A stretch of DNA of 60,000 bases from Nematostella vectensis (Eukaryota; Cnidaria; Anthozoa; Actiniaria; Edwardsiidae). Below the pieces are notes generated by a model that was given only the letters and a program-made list of their open reading frames with translations, was not told the origin of the DNA and ran no database searches. Each line of letters starts with the position of its first letter. Position 1 is the stretch's first letter. The DNA is taken from contig NC_064036.1 of NCBI RefSeq assembly GCF_932526225.1, positions 2,420,001 to 2,480,000 on the forward strand. The letters are read 5' to 3'. Made by a program: the position numbers and the translations under genes. Below are positions 40,578 through 55,400 of this stretch, piece after piece.

Positions 40578-43427
40578 TCAGGCATCTTTGGCTGGTTCCT
40601 CTTCTGCGCTGCGTAGCCATTCAAAGAATCGCTGTGTCGAGGCTTGAGCTGTGCCCTTGCCCGTCTGCTCGGCAGGGTCAGTGCTCTTCTCCCATGCGTA
40701 GAATGCTTCCTCTTGTACGATATCCTCGTCATAGAAATCCTCGAAATACGAGCGCAAAAAGCCTAAAATAGAATATGGCGTAATTAGAAATCCTCGAAAT
40801 ACGAGCGCAAAAAGCCTAAAATAGAATATGGCGTAATAAGAAATCCTCGAAATACGAGTGCAAAAAGCCTAAAATAGAATATTGCGTAATTAGACAGATA
40901 GCCATGTGGAGCCACACTTGTTTGGTAAGCAAACTAAAACCACAACAAAACAACAAGAAATAGTGGCAATTTGTACATCGAGGCGGAGGGGGTGTTTTAT
41001 TTATATAAATTTTCCATGCCAATTTTATAGAGGGGGCAACCATGTTGCAGATAACGAGAGTTATTTTTAACTTCGACAACTAAAGCCCCCCGTGCAAACG
41101 CAGCCATTATACGTTAAACACAACAAGTTGGCTGGAGCTGCGAAGTTAGCAAACATTTCACTTGTTCGTTTGCTTTTTTTCAGAAAAGGTAGGGATAGGG
41201 GTGCAGATAACTGTTCTTTTTAACCTCGACAACTAAAGCCCTGTGACACCAGAGACATTATACGCTATGTACACCATGTTGGCTGGTGCTGCGAGCTAGT
41301 TAGAAAACATTTCCCTTGTTCGTTTGTTGTTTTTGTCAGAGAAGGCAGGGGTACCAGCATAGCCTACCTGTAGGCTTTAATAGTTTTTCCAGCACGAAAA
41401 CCCTGAAAACACGGAGTTCGCATAACCCGGCCCTGAGGAGTGCATTATCCAAGATGGCGGCCAGGGTATGCGAACTCCGTGTTTTCGGGGTTTTCGTGTC
41501 GGAAAAACTATTAAAGCCTACAGGTAGGCTAGTACCAGCAATGCGGATTGTATGATGCTTTTACAATATAGCAGTTAGGAAGTCAATAAACATACCTGAC
41601 GGATGGTCTAATTTCTCTGTTAATGATTGTAAAGCGTACAGCGCTTGCAATTCCAAATTGCTGTCACTGTCTATATATTTCTGCAAAAGATTCTTTCTAT
41701 TGGCTAGCTTAACTTTGTCACATTTAAAGGAATCACCATCATCTGCAAGGCAGTAAACAAGAGTGTGAGCAGGAAAACAGGGAGGGAAGACAGTTTTTTT
41801 TATTTGGACGTGTCAGCTGAAAGAAAAAACTTACACCACTGCAAGCTAGGATCTTAAAACATTTGTCCACTCCAAAATACAAAAGCACAACAAAATACAC
41901 ACACAAAATTGCACAAAAAAGACAAAAAGCCAAGATAACAAAGCCAATATAACTCTTATCACTTTCCAAAGACCCAATAAAAATTTAAGTTGAGCCTATG
42001 TGTGTTCTAAACATGAATCAATGGGCGGCTCTTGACTTACATCAAATACTGTGTATCATTATCGCCTAGCGATTTTTTTTCTTTTACTTTTAATGTTCAC
42101 TATTTTTTTTCCATGTGTGGGGCTTAGGGGGAGAGGGATACAAAGAATGAAAAATAGACAGCAAAGATGCCCCCTTTTTATATGGAAGTTTTTTTTACCA
42201 ACCTGTCTTGCAGCTTTCGCAAACTACTGTGACGATGGCTCGGATAAACTGTGGATCTTTTGTGTTCTGAACATTACCCTGTAGAAAGAAACAAACTCAG
42301 TAACAGTTCTGAGCAAATCACAAGAGTTTTCAGGTTACTTCCCAATTTGTTAGGGGAATAAATACATACAAAGAAATTATTCATTTTGGACCTTTTTCAT
42401 GCTTTACATGCAATTATTTAAAAACGAATTACAAAGATGACTTCAACCATGAAACTGGTAAACTAAACGTTCAGTAAAGAGTGTTTATAGTAGGTTTAAA
42501 AAAAATCAAGTTTTTACCACTTACATCGATCCAATTGAAGACCTCTTGGTTACTAGCTTTCTTCTTTAGCATTAATTCTCTAAGTTCCTCTTGCACATTT
42601 GCTGAATGATGGCTACTGCTAGGTGCAATGGGTGGACTAGTTAATAGTGATTCTAATTTCTGCAAGGAGTAAAAAGAACAATTATGGATGAAGGTCAGCA
42701 TAGAAACATAAAAGACTTCCATGGTAAATTTGGTTTGCACAAAAAGAATACTACAACAATGAAAATATCATCGCAGAAATTAATAAAACATCGGATTGAA
42801 AATCAAACCATTTAGATTTAAAAAGAGACACAGCATGTAATGTGCAGGGGAACAATGCAGGAGAGTATTTTGGGCTTTGCCGTCCCAAGTCCACTGAAGA
42901 CATTTACTGATCTCTAGAATTATCTGATAGCCAAATTCTTCTGCAAATTGAAAATCCTTATCTCGTTTGGGAATAGCACGCAGTCAATCAATTGTCTAAA
43001 CCAATCAATGGCTTTCATGTTTCCCGTCATAATTCCACTGCACACAGCAAGGGAATTGATTGGTCATGGTGGAATGGTTGACAACGTGCTATTGATTTGA
43101 ATTCTCGTTGATCATACCAGAAGAAATTCGGTTATAAATGTTTTGAACTTTATGTTTTCACTTTATATTGTAAACTACTTTTGTCTTATTATTTATATAT
43201 TTTCCAATGAAGGTTAGCTCCCCTGCTATTTTCTAAGAGCAAGCCAGAAATGCTTTTTGCTAGCATGGAAGGGGCGAGGAGAGCCCATGCACCATACATT
43301 TTATCAAATTGATGGAGTTTGACCATACCATTTTCTTAATAAATTGTTGAGCAGCATCCTCAGATTCAAAGAAACTGCTAAAATTGATTCCTGATTGGGC
43401 CCACAGCTCAGCGACATCTGCCGAACT
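40578..43427 (-). CDS. EIF4G: eIF4G W2 (C-terminal HEAT) exons
   Basis: Five exons encode the C-terminal W2 domain, the Mnk kinase docking region in animal eIF4G. They carry [64 protein letters not shown] and, in the last exon, [29 protein letters not shown] and [16 protein letters not shown] then TGA. The acidic/aromatic box W-EK...W-L is present. The last exon's acceptor region is triplicated upstream. Confidence 0.94.
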
Positions 43428-46400
43428 CTGGAAAAAATTGAAGATATAAAATAGATTTTGCATTCTTCTTAATACTCATTAAATAATCTCACATATAAGG
43501 GTTTTTCTTTAAAATGAACAAAAACAAAAATGAACAAAAACAAAAAGGTCCCAGCCTGCCTCCATTTAGGCAAGTTCCACTTACACATTAACAGGAAAAC
43601 GTGCAACACAAGAGGAAACACACTTACAGATTCAGACTTTGCGGTGAGAAGCAGCTCAGCAATCAAGCGTGCACAGTTATTCTTTTTTGAGAATAACTTG
43701 CAAGCTGATTGGCTGATATCAGTGAGAGGCAGGACTCCATCACAGCAGGCAGGTCCAACCATATGGCCAAGATAGTTGTAAACATGTGGTATGTCAATTT
43801 CATAATCTTCTGTGAATTCTAGCATTTCATCGAGACTGAAAAAAAAAAACAGTTGTTAGTGATGTAGTAATGTGTAGTTGAAACCGGGTAATAGTTTACA
43901 AAGCTAAAATCTTGGAGTTGTGCATTTCCCCCCTCAAAGTATTAGTGCTTTGAATGGAAAAACCAGACTGGAATGTAAGGATCCAAAGGTAATTGTAAGA
44001 AATAATGTTTTTTTTTTTTAAATATCAACTCACAGTAGCATGTTTTTCTGCAATGTTGTAATGTTTTCTGTTTGTGGCCCTTACCCTTCCATGAATTGTT
44101 CCTTTGAAATAATATTGGATTTGACCAAAGCCCTTAATAGTCTGCCAGTCTTGAGCCGCTCATTTTGATGTTTTTCCATGGAGTGATTAATAGCATAGAA
44201 AACCACCTTATGGTGCATACTTGGAGACTTCATTTCCTGGATGCACTCCATTGCTTCCTGGAAAACACATTTAAAAAATATGAGAAGGCAAATCTGAATG
44301 AAAAAAGATCATTATTTGAAATAGAGAAGAAAACCGGTGGTTTTATTTGGGAAAGGGGTGAAGTCTGACTCCTACCTTGAGGTCTGAAATGTTGTGGTAC
44401 TCGTCAATTATACTATTGACCTTCTGTTCCACTTCACGTTCTGAAAACTCTTTGGCAGCTGGTGGTTCTGGAGCTGGGGCACTAGTCTCTTCTTCCTCAG
44501 GCTCTGGTTCGGGGGATGGGGCATCTTTCCTTTCTGGTTTGGACTGAAATAAGGCAATTCACATTCTTTATCAAGCCAGTAATAATTATTCATCTTTCAA
44601 CTAACATTTTCATTTTTTGGGGAAGGTACATGGACAGCAGACCCAGAACAGTTAGCAAGTCACTGCGGCTCCCCATATAACTTGTGTCTGACTCTTTAAA
44701 TAATACCTTGGGTTGCCCAAGATTGCGGGCAGCTTCGAGAGCCTTCTCTCTCTCAGATGCAGGCGGCCAGCGTCCTGGAGGTCCTGGGCTACGTGGTTCC
44801 TGGCGTCCAGCACCAGAACTTGGCCTACAAGAAAAAAAAAATGGTTGATTTTTTTTAGTTCATATGGGATCTGGAATTTATGATTATGCTTTGGAAACAG
44901 AGAAATGTCCCAAAAATTGCAGAGCCAACCTTTAGCAAGGATATGACTACCTCCCTAGAGAAGAGAGGGGGGGGGGGGGGGGGGGGGGTTGGCACTCACC
45001 TTGCTGCTCCAGGGCCTCTTCTTGCCTCACCACCAAGGGCAGAGAATCTGGCAAGTTTGACCAGATAAGAAATTTTAAATCAAAAACAGCTATGGAGATA
45101 TTGCACAAACACGTGCAAACAGCCAACAAAACAACCTATTCACTTCTTATTGGAGGTTAGAGACAGAATTGTTACCTGTTTCCTCGTGGTTCTTCAGGTT
45201 GGGCTGCCTGTGTTGCTGCTACAGGTCCAGTGCCACCGCTGCTTCCACGTGCCCACGCCCCATAGCCACGCCCACCAGGCCCAAGTGATATGTTCTCTGA
45301 ATCAACATTACGCTAGAGCAAAATGAAAAGTTTAGTCAATTGTTCCTCGTACAATGTATTTCAAGTACAATGCTGCTTCTCTGGGGTGGCACTTTTTGTA
45401 ACTGGTGCTTTAAAATGTTTTGCCCATTTTTGAGGGTTTTTTTTTTATAAGGAAGGTGTACAACAGGATACCATGTTGACCAGTCATTACATGTTTAAAC
45501 AGCCATGAAAACAAATCTAAAATAAATAAGTCATATTAGAATTTTGAAGGGGAGTTCCAAAGGGAATAAGTCGAAAGCTACATTATACAACGATGCCTAA
45601 AACTATTGTAACATTTTCCTCAGCAAAACCAAGATTTTTCCGCAAACCGCGGCCGGCCGTGTTGACCGCGGTTACGTTATATTCATAAAACCGCGGCCGA
45701 AATCCGCAGTTAAGTACCGTGTAAGAGCTGAATGTACATAAGAAGCAAACTTTACTAACTGAATGATTTGAACTTCCATCACAACCACAGATAACAGCTG
45801 AAATGTGTAATTAGATGTTTCTGATTTGTGACTCAAGCTAGAAAGACTTCAGAAATAGAAATAGTTCGCAATAAAACGTTTCTAGTATATCCTAGTATTT
45901 GTGTATGACAAAACTAAAAAAAGCATTATGACTTTCAAGTAAGAGTCAAATTTAAGAAATCATTTAAGATTAACCATTTCTTTAAATGCCGATCAGAATT
46001 TGTTTCACTGTGTGTTTAAAAACAGTTCCTTTTTCATATCTCGGACTCTGAACTGATTTGAAGGCCTCAGCATTGTGCAGATCATTGTCTTCCTAATAAA
46101 TGTCCTAATAAATGTCTCACATTTACGCTTAACAATAGGTGTTGTTTGAGTTGATAACTTTAATTTGCAAGCCTTCGCTTTGCTTTTCAAAATTAATGCA
46201 CAACTAACCAAGCCCTGTGTTCTTTTACACAATCACGCTCCTCGAACTTCGTCTACAAGCATATAACTAATAACGTGTTTGGCGATGGCGTTTTTGGCAT
46301 TCGAATATTCCTTCCAGAAAATAGTCTTTCCAAACTTTGTTTATAATCTTTACAACAACAAATTGATACTCGCAAAGGCATGTTGTCGGACTTTTCACAC

Positions 46401-49400
46401 ATTCGCGTGTTTAGGAATTATTTTGGGCATTCGAACATTCCTAGAAAATGGTCTTTCCGAACTTTATTCCTAATCTTTACAACAACAAATGGATCCCCGT
46501 TAAGACAACTTGTCTGACCTTTCTCACATTTGCGTGTTTAGAGAAAATATTTTTGTTATCCTAACATGCATTCCACGGTATTTGATTGTTGTTGATATGC
46601 AAACCTTCGCTTTTTAGCATTCAAGCATTCCTTCGCGAATACACTCTTCCCAAACTTTACTTACAGATTCCCAAGCAGGCAAGTTGTCTGACTTTTCACA
46701 CATTCACGTGTCAAGCAAACATTTAGCGATCGAAAGTTTCTTCACGACAGTATTTCCAAAGTATGTTTAGTCTTTACATACAGAGAAAAATAGAAGGTAG
46801 AAATAGAATCCTCAAGGTAGTTTTGTTAAGCATTTCACACATTTACGTGTTAAGCGGTTATTTTTGGCATTTTTTGAACATTCCTTCACAAAAATAATCT
46901 TTTCGAACTTTATTTACAATCTTACATGTGACATCCAGAAACGAATCCCCACGAAGAAAAGTATTGGACTTTTCACACATTCACTTATTTAGCGATTAGT
47001 TTTAGCAATCTAACAATCCTTCCGAACTTTATTTCTTATCTTTACAAGAACAAATGGATTCTAGTGAAGATAAGTAATCCGACTTTTCACACATTCAAGA
47101 ATTTAGCATATATTTAGAGATCAAATATTCCTTTTACTGAAGACTGCCTTCCCAAAATAACATTCCTAATATTTCTAAAATTTCAAAGAAATTCCTTCCA
47201 AAAAAATAACAACATAAATGATTTTTTTCCAACTTACAGCTTCCTGAAATTTTTGGAGATCGAACTTCCTTTTCGAGAATATTCGTCACCGCTTGCTTGA
47301 AATTTTAATTCCCACGAGAAGGAAGTTTAAAGTCATACAGTATGCTAAACTAAAAGCGATCAAAACTTCACGCATAAATCTTGTTGTATAACTCATTAAA
47401 AAATGCAAAGCTACTGAGCTTCTACTCCCACGTTATCCGCTAATTAACCGATACAAAAAATATCCTGTTTATTTACAGAAACTGAAATACTCAACTTGCT
47501 CGCTGAGCTAGTTGTCTGATTATTTCTCTTCATTCAGATCAACAAACAATTTATCCTTCCAGAAAGAACTTGTAGAAACGTTCTTAGAGAACCTTTGAGA
47601 CTTGCATGTCAATTAGAACGTTGTTCTAATTTAAACTATGTTTTCCATAAGTAAAACTAAGTGAATATCAATTATAATGAAATGTTACGGGGATCGTGTG
47701 TGCTTTTCAGTTGCGTTGGTGTACATCTTAACCGCGGTAAAACCGGGGTTTTGTACCGCGGTTGAAAACCGCTGCTGATTACCACACTTTTTTGCTGAGG
47801 TTAGAGCATCCGACCGCAGAGGTGTGACCGCGGTTACAGCAGTTTTTTACCGAGGTTACCGCAGTGAAATGTTGCAATAGTTTTAGTCATCACTGTAGCT
47901 AATGTGTTATAAATGCTACCTATCATGATACAATAGCACATTTTAATTGCTGCACCCAAGACTTTTTTGTAAAACACTAACCTTTTGAACATTTTGGAAC
48001 TTCTTAGGATCCACACTAACATTGCGCGGACCTCTGCTAGAAACAGTTGTCCAGGTTTCATCAGCTTGTGGTACAACAGTCCTTGGACTATCACGTCCTG
48101 GAAGAAAACAAAACACCACAGTTATTTATTTATTCTCTTTTGTAATAACTTCTTAATAGGTTATAAATTGACATTCATACACCTATTTCAAATAAGGTTT
48201 CACTCGGAGAATCTTTGTGTTTAAACCTGCAGTGCTTCATGGTCATAAAAAAAACACAGGTTTAGAAAGCTTCAGCATTCTTGCTTATGTATATCTAAAT
48301 GTTCACATGGAGTTCAGAGACCAGGATTCAGCCATGTATACGTTACCAATGAACCATTGCGGGTTGCGATACCCTGATTCACAGGTGCATCTTTAATTGC
48401 AATAGGTATATACAGTACTGATGGAAAGTAATGCCAAAGAGATTGGCAGAAGTTCACAGCACATCCGTCGGCCTTCAAAGAAGGATTACTTGTCTCTAAC
48501 CCTCAGCTCTGGGGCTCAGTCAAAGCAACGCACATAAGAGCATTGTATTCGAAACTCCAGCCAAGAGCTAGACCATATTGGAGCATCTTCGTCCAAGCCC
48601 AAACAATTCTAGCTAGAATTTCGCTGTAATTTCCTTCACTGAAATTTCGGATGGACTAATATGTACAACAGACTATGAAAGTTTTATCGGCTTGAAAGGA
48701 TACATCTCCAACTACGATTTTCTTGGTTGTGTTGTTTGATGATCACGCGTATTATGAAACTTTGATAATGAAACTAAGAATAATAAAGTTTTCACGCTTA
48801 AACATTTCACATTTACCGCGTTCAAATTTGTCTAATGCTAGCATCGCCTTTCTTGTGTTAATTTGAAATAGCCTGCCTGGAAGCATATTGTTTATGTTGT
48901 TCGAACATGTCTAACATGAAGTACGGTGTACAAATTAAGAGCACACTTCAAACAACAGCCCTAAAACTTCGACGCAACTCCGATGCTGGAATTTCGGCTG
49001 GATTAAACAGCCAAAATACCGTAACTGAACTTCAGCAAAAACACCCAAACTTTCGGATTGAGAACAAAAGGCCGTAATTCTGTGAACTTCGGCCAATTTC
49101 ATCTATACTGTGTACTGCACATACCCTTATTTTTTGGCATTTTCGGCTGCTGCTGTAAAAGCAACTGTGTCTTTTTCTCTTCGTCTGCAGCCTCCTTGTG
49201 AATTTGATCAATGGTTTTTGGATTGTTGTCATCTCTACGGGGCACCCAGTTGCTGAGACGCAGGTCTCTCAAATCTTGAAGCATGAAGCGCACACGAGAG
49301 GATGTCTTTTTGGAGGCAATGATCTTGTCCATTTGACTAAAGTACTGGTCCATGCGTGGCTGTAAAAAGGATAAAAGTTAGATATAAAACCTCTTAGACA

Positions 49401-52400
49401 AAAACTTTCTGGTACCAGTCCAGTAGGGAGAATTATTACAGAAGGGAGATCCCACTCTTTTTTCTTCTAAGTGTTCTGCCATTGCTTACAGTGGTACTTG
49501 ATTTTGTTTCTTATGAGGGGATCTATTGTCAAGTGGGTGGTTCTCCCTAACCCCCGAAACTCCTTTGACTGCAGGCCTGAATGCTTCATGTACATAAATT
49601 TTCCTTAAAAACCCTAAAAATATATCCTTAAAAAATTTCTTAAATTTAGTACATTTGATTGCTAAAATATAAGAAAAGGTAATATTCTTTCAGAATTATA
49701 AAGCTAACATTGTATAATGTATATCACAATAAGACGAAGAGCTGTACCTTGGCTACTTCGTGATCCAAGTCCTTGCCAATGGTGGAGAGGAGTTTACAAA
49801 AGCACTCCAGAGACTCCTCATCCATGCTCTTGATCAGCTTCATTACACATGTGTGCATGATGTTCTCTGTTAAGATCTGCAGGTAACAGGAAAAAACAAC
49901 CACCATCAATGGGCATCGAAATTCTTGTACTAGGACATTTTTAAATTTGCAGAAATTCTTGTGCTAGGACATTTTTAAATTTGCAGAAATTCTTGTGCTA
50001 GGACATTTTTAAATCTGCAGCAATAGTTTTGGTGTATTTATAAATGTAAACATGTCAGAAAACGTGAGGTATTTCCAATGAAATACCATTAATGGAAGCT
50101 GTGAAAATCAATTTTTCATTCCCAAAATGCATTGTTTTTCTGTATCACTATCCGTGTCAATACTATAGGCATTTTCGTATAGTGTAAACAGTATTGATTT
50201 AGTTTTAATTATTTTATATCCAAAGCTATACCCTAAAACTATATCAAATAAAACTATATTTGTACACTTTTTTGGCTGTAGGTGGCTCAAAAGACTAATT
50301 AATTCGCTCAATCATTAAAATATATTTCCTTAAAAATTAGAAACATAAGTTTAAGGACTTTACAACAAGACTTCAAATCTACCTCATTTAAAATTCTAAC
50401 AGTTTACAAACCTTAAGTTTGAACAGTTCACCAATGAATCTAATGTTTCCAAGTGTTCTCCTTTTTCCAAACATCTCCTCTTCTTCTAGTTCAGCTTTCT
50501 TTATCTTGTAGTCTTCCTCCTGTCACAGAAATCAAGTTATAGAGCTTTTTTAAACTCCATGATAACTGACACCGTTTTTAGTATCCCTTGAAGACTTTGT
50601 GTACAGCTTGAACATTGTTTTGTCCTCTAAATATTGATTCTAGCCAAAGTATTATTCAAAGTTTAGCAATAGAGAGAAGCTGTTAAGACAGAGAAAATGG
50701 GAAACAAAAAAAAAAAGGGTTTAAGTTGAATACATCTCTGAAATAGGGCACTTAAGTTGGTTGATGGTACTACTACGGGAGGTTAATTTCCAGAAATTGT
50801 TTACCAAGTTCAATCCGTGATCTATTCCCATGAAACTTCAGGATATATTAAAGAAGTAATTAAGGTTTATAGGAAAAATATTTTCGAGGCAATTAGTGGG
50901 AAACTTTAAAATCTGATGCCCTCAAAATCTGCGAGCCACACGAACTTGACAAATTTCTCTGAGACTATTCAAGCTATCAATATAAAAATTGCCAAGGACC
51001 TTCTACATTTATTAATAAAAAAACCTTGCTGAAAAAAGGTGCAACAAAATACTCATTTGTGTCTTTTGCAGAGGAAAATAAGAATGTTGATTGGAAAATG
51101 TCGAAAACTAACCCACATTCGAAGAGAATTTGTTCAACAATGGGGCATTCCGCTGAGAATTTGAATATGCAGTATTCTTAAATGTCTAAAAAAATCGTGC
51201 AGAAATGCTAGCAAAATAGCTCAAAGCAAACTTTGCTACAAATTAATGTGTTGTGATGCTTCTGAGATCTTTCGCTGAAATCTTTTAGGAATTGCGTCTT
51301 CATTTGTAGTCTGTTGTGTCACCATGTTTGTGAGCCCTTGAAACTGAAACAGCAATAATAAGCCTTATTTCCAGCTCTATATAGGCCTGAAAGTCTTATA
51401 TGTTTGAAATACAGCATTCTTTTTTGGCGGGAAAATTACTTGAGGTGCGAATGGCTGGATTGCTAAATTTGCTGCACGAGACACGTATCGAATGTTATAA
51501 GACCTCTTTATTGTACATCAAGAACAAACAGACAGATCAAGGCAACAAAACATAGGATTGCAGCCGTGAGCTGGATTACGATTTGGCTTTTAACTGCGCA
51601 AACTGAAAAGCGACCTTCACTAACAGGAAGATACAGGTTTCTTTTGTTTATTTCAGAGAGTGGTGAAGTTGAAATTTCTGTGAAAGGCTTCCAACAAACC
51701 CATAAAAGCAAAAATCCTTGTTTGGTTTTAGTGCTACACTTTATATACACTTTGCATATGAACTTAAAGTAATTTGAAGTTTGCTGGACATAACGAAGTG
51801 TGAACTAGGTGTTACTCCCAATCCCTGTTGTGCTAGCTCAATGTTTTGAAGCTAACATTTCATGAATTCATGCGAAAAAGTTATTTTTTATTCCCTTTTT
51901 TTAAGGATAACATAATGGTGTTATTTCTTGAAAGGACAAATGTCTTAGTACGATCTTTGATATGGATATACTTTTAGGGATTTCCAGTGACAAAATTAAC
52001 CTCCAGTATTACCTGAAGTTCCAAGAATTAGCCCTTGTTCACGTTTTAACCATAGAATGTATTGAGCTTCAGTGATTTAAATTGGTTTAGATTTAATAGC
52101 ATAAGCCAAAGTTTAGCCACTCAAGTCAGAAGCAATGTCTATGTAGAGGTTCAAGTGTAGTTCTATTCTAGTTCTATACAAGTGGGTTCCACTACACATG
52201 AACTGGATAAGTGTATAAATAAAAATGCTAACCACTGAATTAGAAGTGGTTGCTATTTAAAATCATCTTACCGAAAGGCCTTCATTGACAAGTTGATCAA
52301 TCTTTTCATGGATTCTGTTCTCATCGGTTTTTTCTTTTTCAAACTCCTTCTGGCATTTGTTGAGCAGGATGGTTCGGAAAACCAATTCTTTGTTTCCAGC

Positions 52401-55400
52401 AGACACTTTGATCTAAAAAGAGGGGAAAAATAAAATCAATTGTTTTATTTAATACTTGTACTGTATGCAGTGATGAGCGAAACTGAAAACTTTTGAAGTT
52501 TATACCTTGTTCTTCTTTATTTTCGCACGTTTTAAATTTCGCCAGAGAAAAATTGTTTGCAGGGGATACAATTTTGAGAATACAAGGTTCAAGTTACTTT
52601 TTTTCTTGTTTTACAAAAAAGATGATGTTATCCAACGACTATAACAGGACCAATAAACTGAAAAAAAAAAAAAAAAAAAGCTGTCCCTTAACGGTCAGTC
52701 TTACAGTGATGGAAAAGTGTTCATGTTCCTCAAGCCATTATCAATAGTTTCATTAAATGTCCTTACTAGGAGATCTCAAAAGAACCTTCAATCTTGTGAT
52801 TTATTTTTCTATATCCATTAAATTTCGTGATATTAAAGGAGTCTTTAAGTTCGGGAATTTTTTGAAATTACAAAATTGCAAATTTGTGTATGCACGGAAA
52901 TTATGCATAGTAAGGTATAAACCAGAATTAAAGCTGGAACCTGAATGACATTGGATAACTGGCTGAAGGCTATTGAGGCATGGATATTACATGAAAGCAA
53001 TTAGAAATGGGTATGCCCCCTTCCCAAACCCCAACTGTGTACAGTACATGAAGTATATTTATTATTGCAGCTTGAACTTACCGGTAACAAACAACGACAT
53101 AGGTTAGCATAGGCGACACTGAATCCTGGCTCACTAATAGCCTGTTAACATGAAAGATACAACAGATATAAGAGCAGAGTTGTCACAGTGGTGATCTCGG
53201 CTAGTCACTATTTTACAAAGTCTCAAATCTTCAGTTGTCTTATTTTTTGACACAACAGAAGAGAAAAGTTATATAACATGCAAGGCTTAGCATTAACAAA
53301 TGATACAAGACCAGCATTATCGCAGTGATGCATCACATTAGTCACTACTAATGTCTAACATCGCTAATACTTTTTGAGGGTGGCCTGGTGACGATCATGG
53401 TACATCGATTTCTAGTCCCACCAACCATAAAATATATTGAAAACTATCTTGATGTAATAATTTTCATAATAAAGTGAGGGCACTTTCAGGTCCATTGAAA
53501 TGTATGTGTTTTGTTTGCTATATCTTATATATAGTTTAACACCTTCAATTTGTTACTACTACTGCTAGAGGAACACAATAACTATCTACCTTTTCAAAAA
53601 TAATATCAATAATGCCCTCCAGCTTTTCAGAAGTATCAATTTCAAGCTCCATCACTTGCTCTGTGAGTTTTTTGAATTTCTGTGGGGTAAGCTTGTTGAG
53701 GATGCCTCTGAATTTACGCATGACTTCCTAAACATCAAAGACAAAACAATAATTTAATTTAGAAAAATTGAAATACTTAACTCTTGTGTTCAATCTTTCT
53801 TTGAAAGAAAAACCATTTGAATAATAGAAATGAAATAAAACTAGAACCTACCTCCGTTTTACTCTCTTCTTCTGGCAATTCTTTTGCCTTCTCAGCTGGA
53901 CGAATCCATCTATTCTCACTACGCTCAAGCTGCAATGGCAGAACATTTGTTAACCAAAACAAATACTTTCAAATAGGCAATAAAGCTGTATACCTACCTC
54001 AACAGTAGGCTGGATTGTGCGAATAATTTTCTTGGGTTGCATTCTTCCTTTATTTCTTGAAGGGTTGGGTTGAGGCTATAAGTAGAGATAAATTATCAGC
54101 TCTGAACTACAAAATAAAATGGGGAACACAAAAAAACAAAATGCCTCTCTCTGCATTGAAGTGCACTCACTGTTCCTCTGGTTGGTCGCATGTAGCTTGG
54201 CATAAAATCGACTCCTCCTCCTCCTCCACCACCACCACCCATTCTAAAACAATGTACAGTGATTGACAATGAGAGAAGAGATGATCACCAGATTTATTGC
54301 TATATTTTCTATAGTTAGTTGGTTTAATTTTATAACCAATTGACAAAAAAAAAACATCTTGGGGACAAACCTATCTTGCAAACAAAGTTACCACATTTTC
54401 AGATATGAAACTTTTTTTTTATTCACACAAAATGACCTTTGACCCATTTGCTTCTATACCGCCCTGAAACACCCAGCGGAAAAACTGTCATATTTCCCTA
54501 TATTGCTCTCCAGCTGCCGCCCAGCTTTCCCAAGCGAGAAAAACCTCTCTAGCTTCCTTCCCTGGCGGGTAAAGCTTTAGAAAATTCAGCTGTAGCGTGA
54601 CAAAGAATTAAACAAACAAATGAGCACTTTAGCGCATCTCCTAGCAACCAAACAGTAGAGCAATGACTTGTAGCATCTGCAGCCCTATTGGATTTCTAGC
54701 AACCTGACAGCACTCGAAGATCAATATATTTTCTTTAGTTCCTTACTTTCATGGCTAGGTAAACAGAGATGATTAGAATACTTGAAATGATGGATCTATA
54801 GAGGATATTGTCAGCACTTGAGAAGTAGGTTTTATCGAAAAAAAAAATACAACAACAAAATAATCGAGCATAAAGACATCAGACTTCAAAAAGCAGACAT
54901 CACAGTTTTAGAGATTTTCCTTTAATTTGAGGACTACACTGCCTCTATCATGGTGAGAATTGGCTAGTTACCTACTGAACCCTTTTGGATAGAGGCTTCT
55001 TTATTTCGTGATATTTCTCTTTTACCAAATCAAACCAGTATGAATTTGATAATTTTACCACTTGCGTATGGAAATAGATGCGCTCCTCAAGTTATTTTAA
55101 AAACATTTCAATTCAGTAAAAAAAATTTCCAAGTAATTATTCGGTTTGAGTATTACTGACGCTGTAACATGTGCCGCTCGTTTATTATTACGAATGTTTG
55201 AATAGAGACTAGCAATCTCGAACAAATACCGTGCACAATTGTACAATTAACCCAGTTTCATCAATCATATGACCCGTTAACAACCAGCCAACCAGTCTGA
55301 CATTATATGGCAGAGAGAACGACAATTTGTGAATGGCCCAAAGAAATCAGAGCGTAATTCAAATCAGATGTCAATCTTGACCAAATTTTCACCCAAAACA

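Noticed and set aside
49928-50020. 34-bp triplet repeat as another junction-derived array
   Set aside because: It shares only a CTGCAG-like end with the nearby acceptor and does not copy exon bases.
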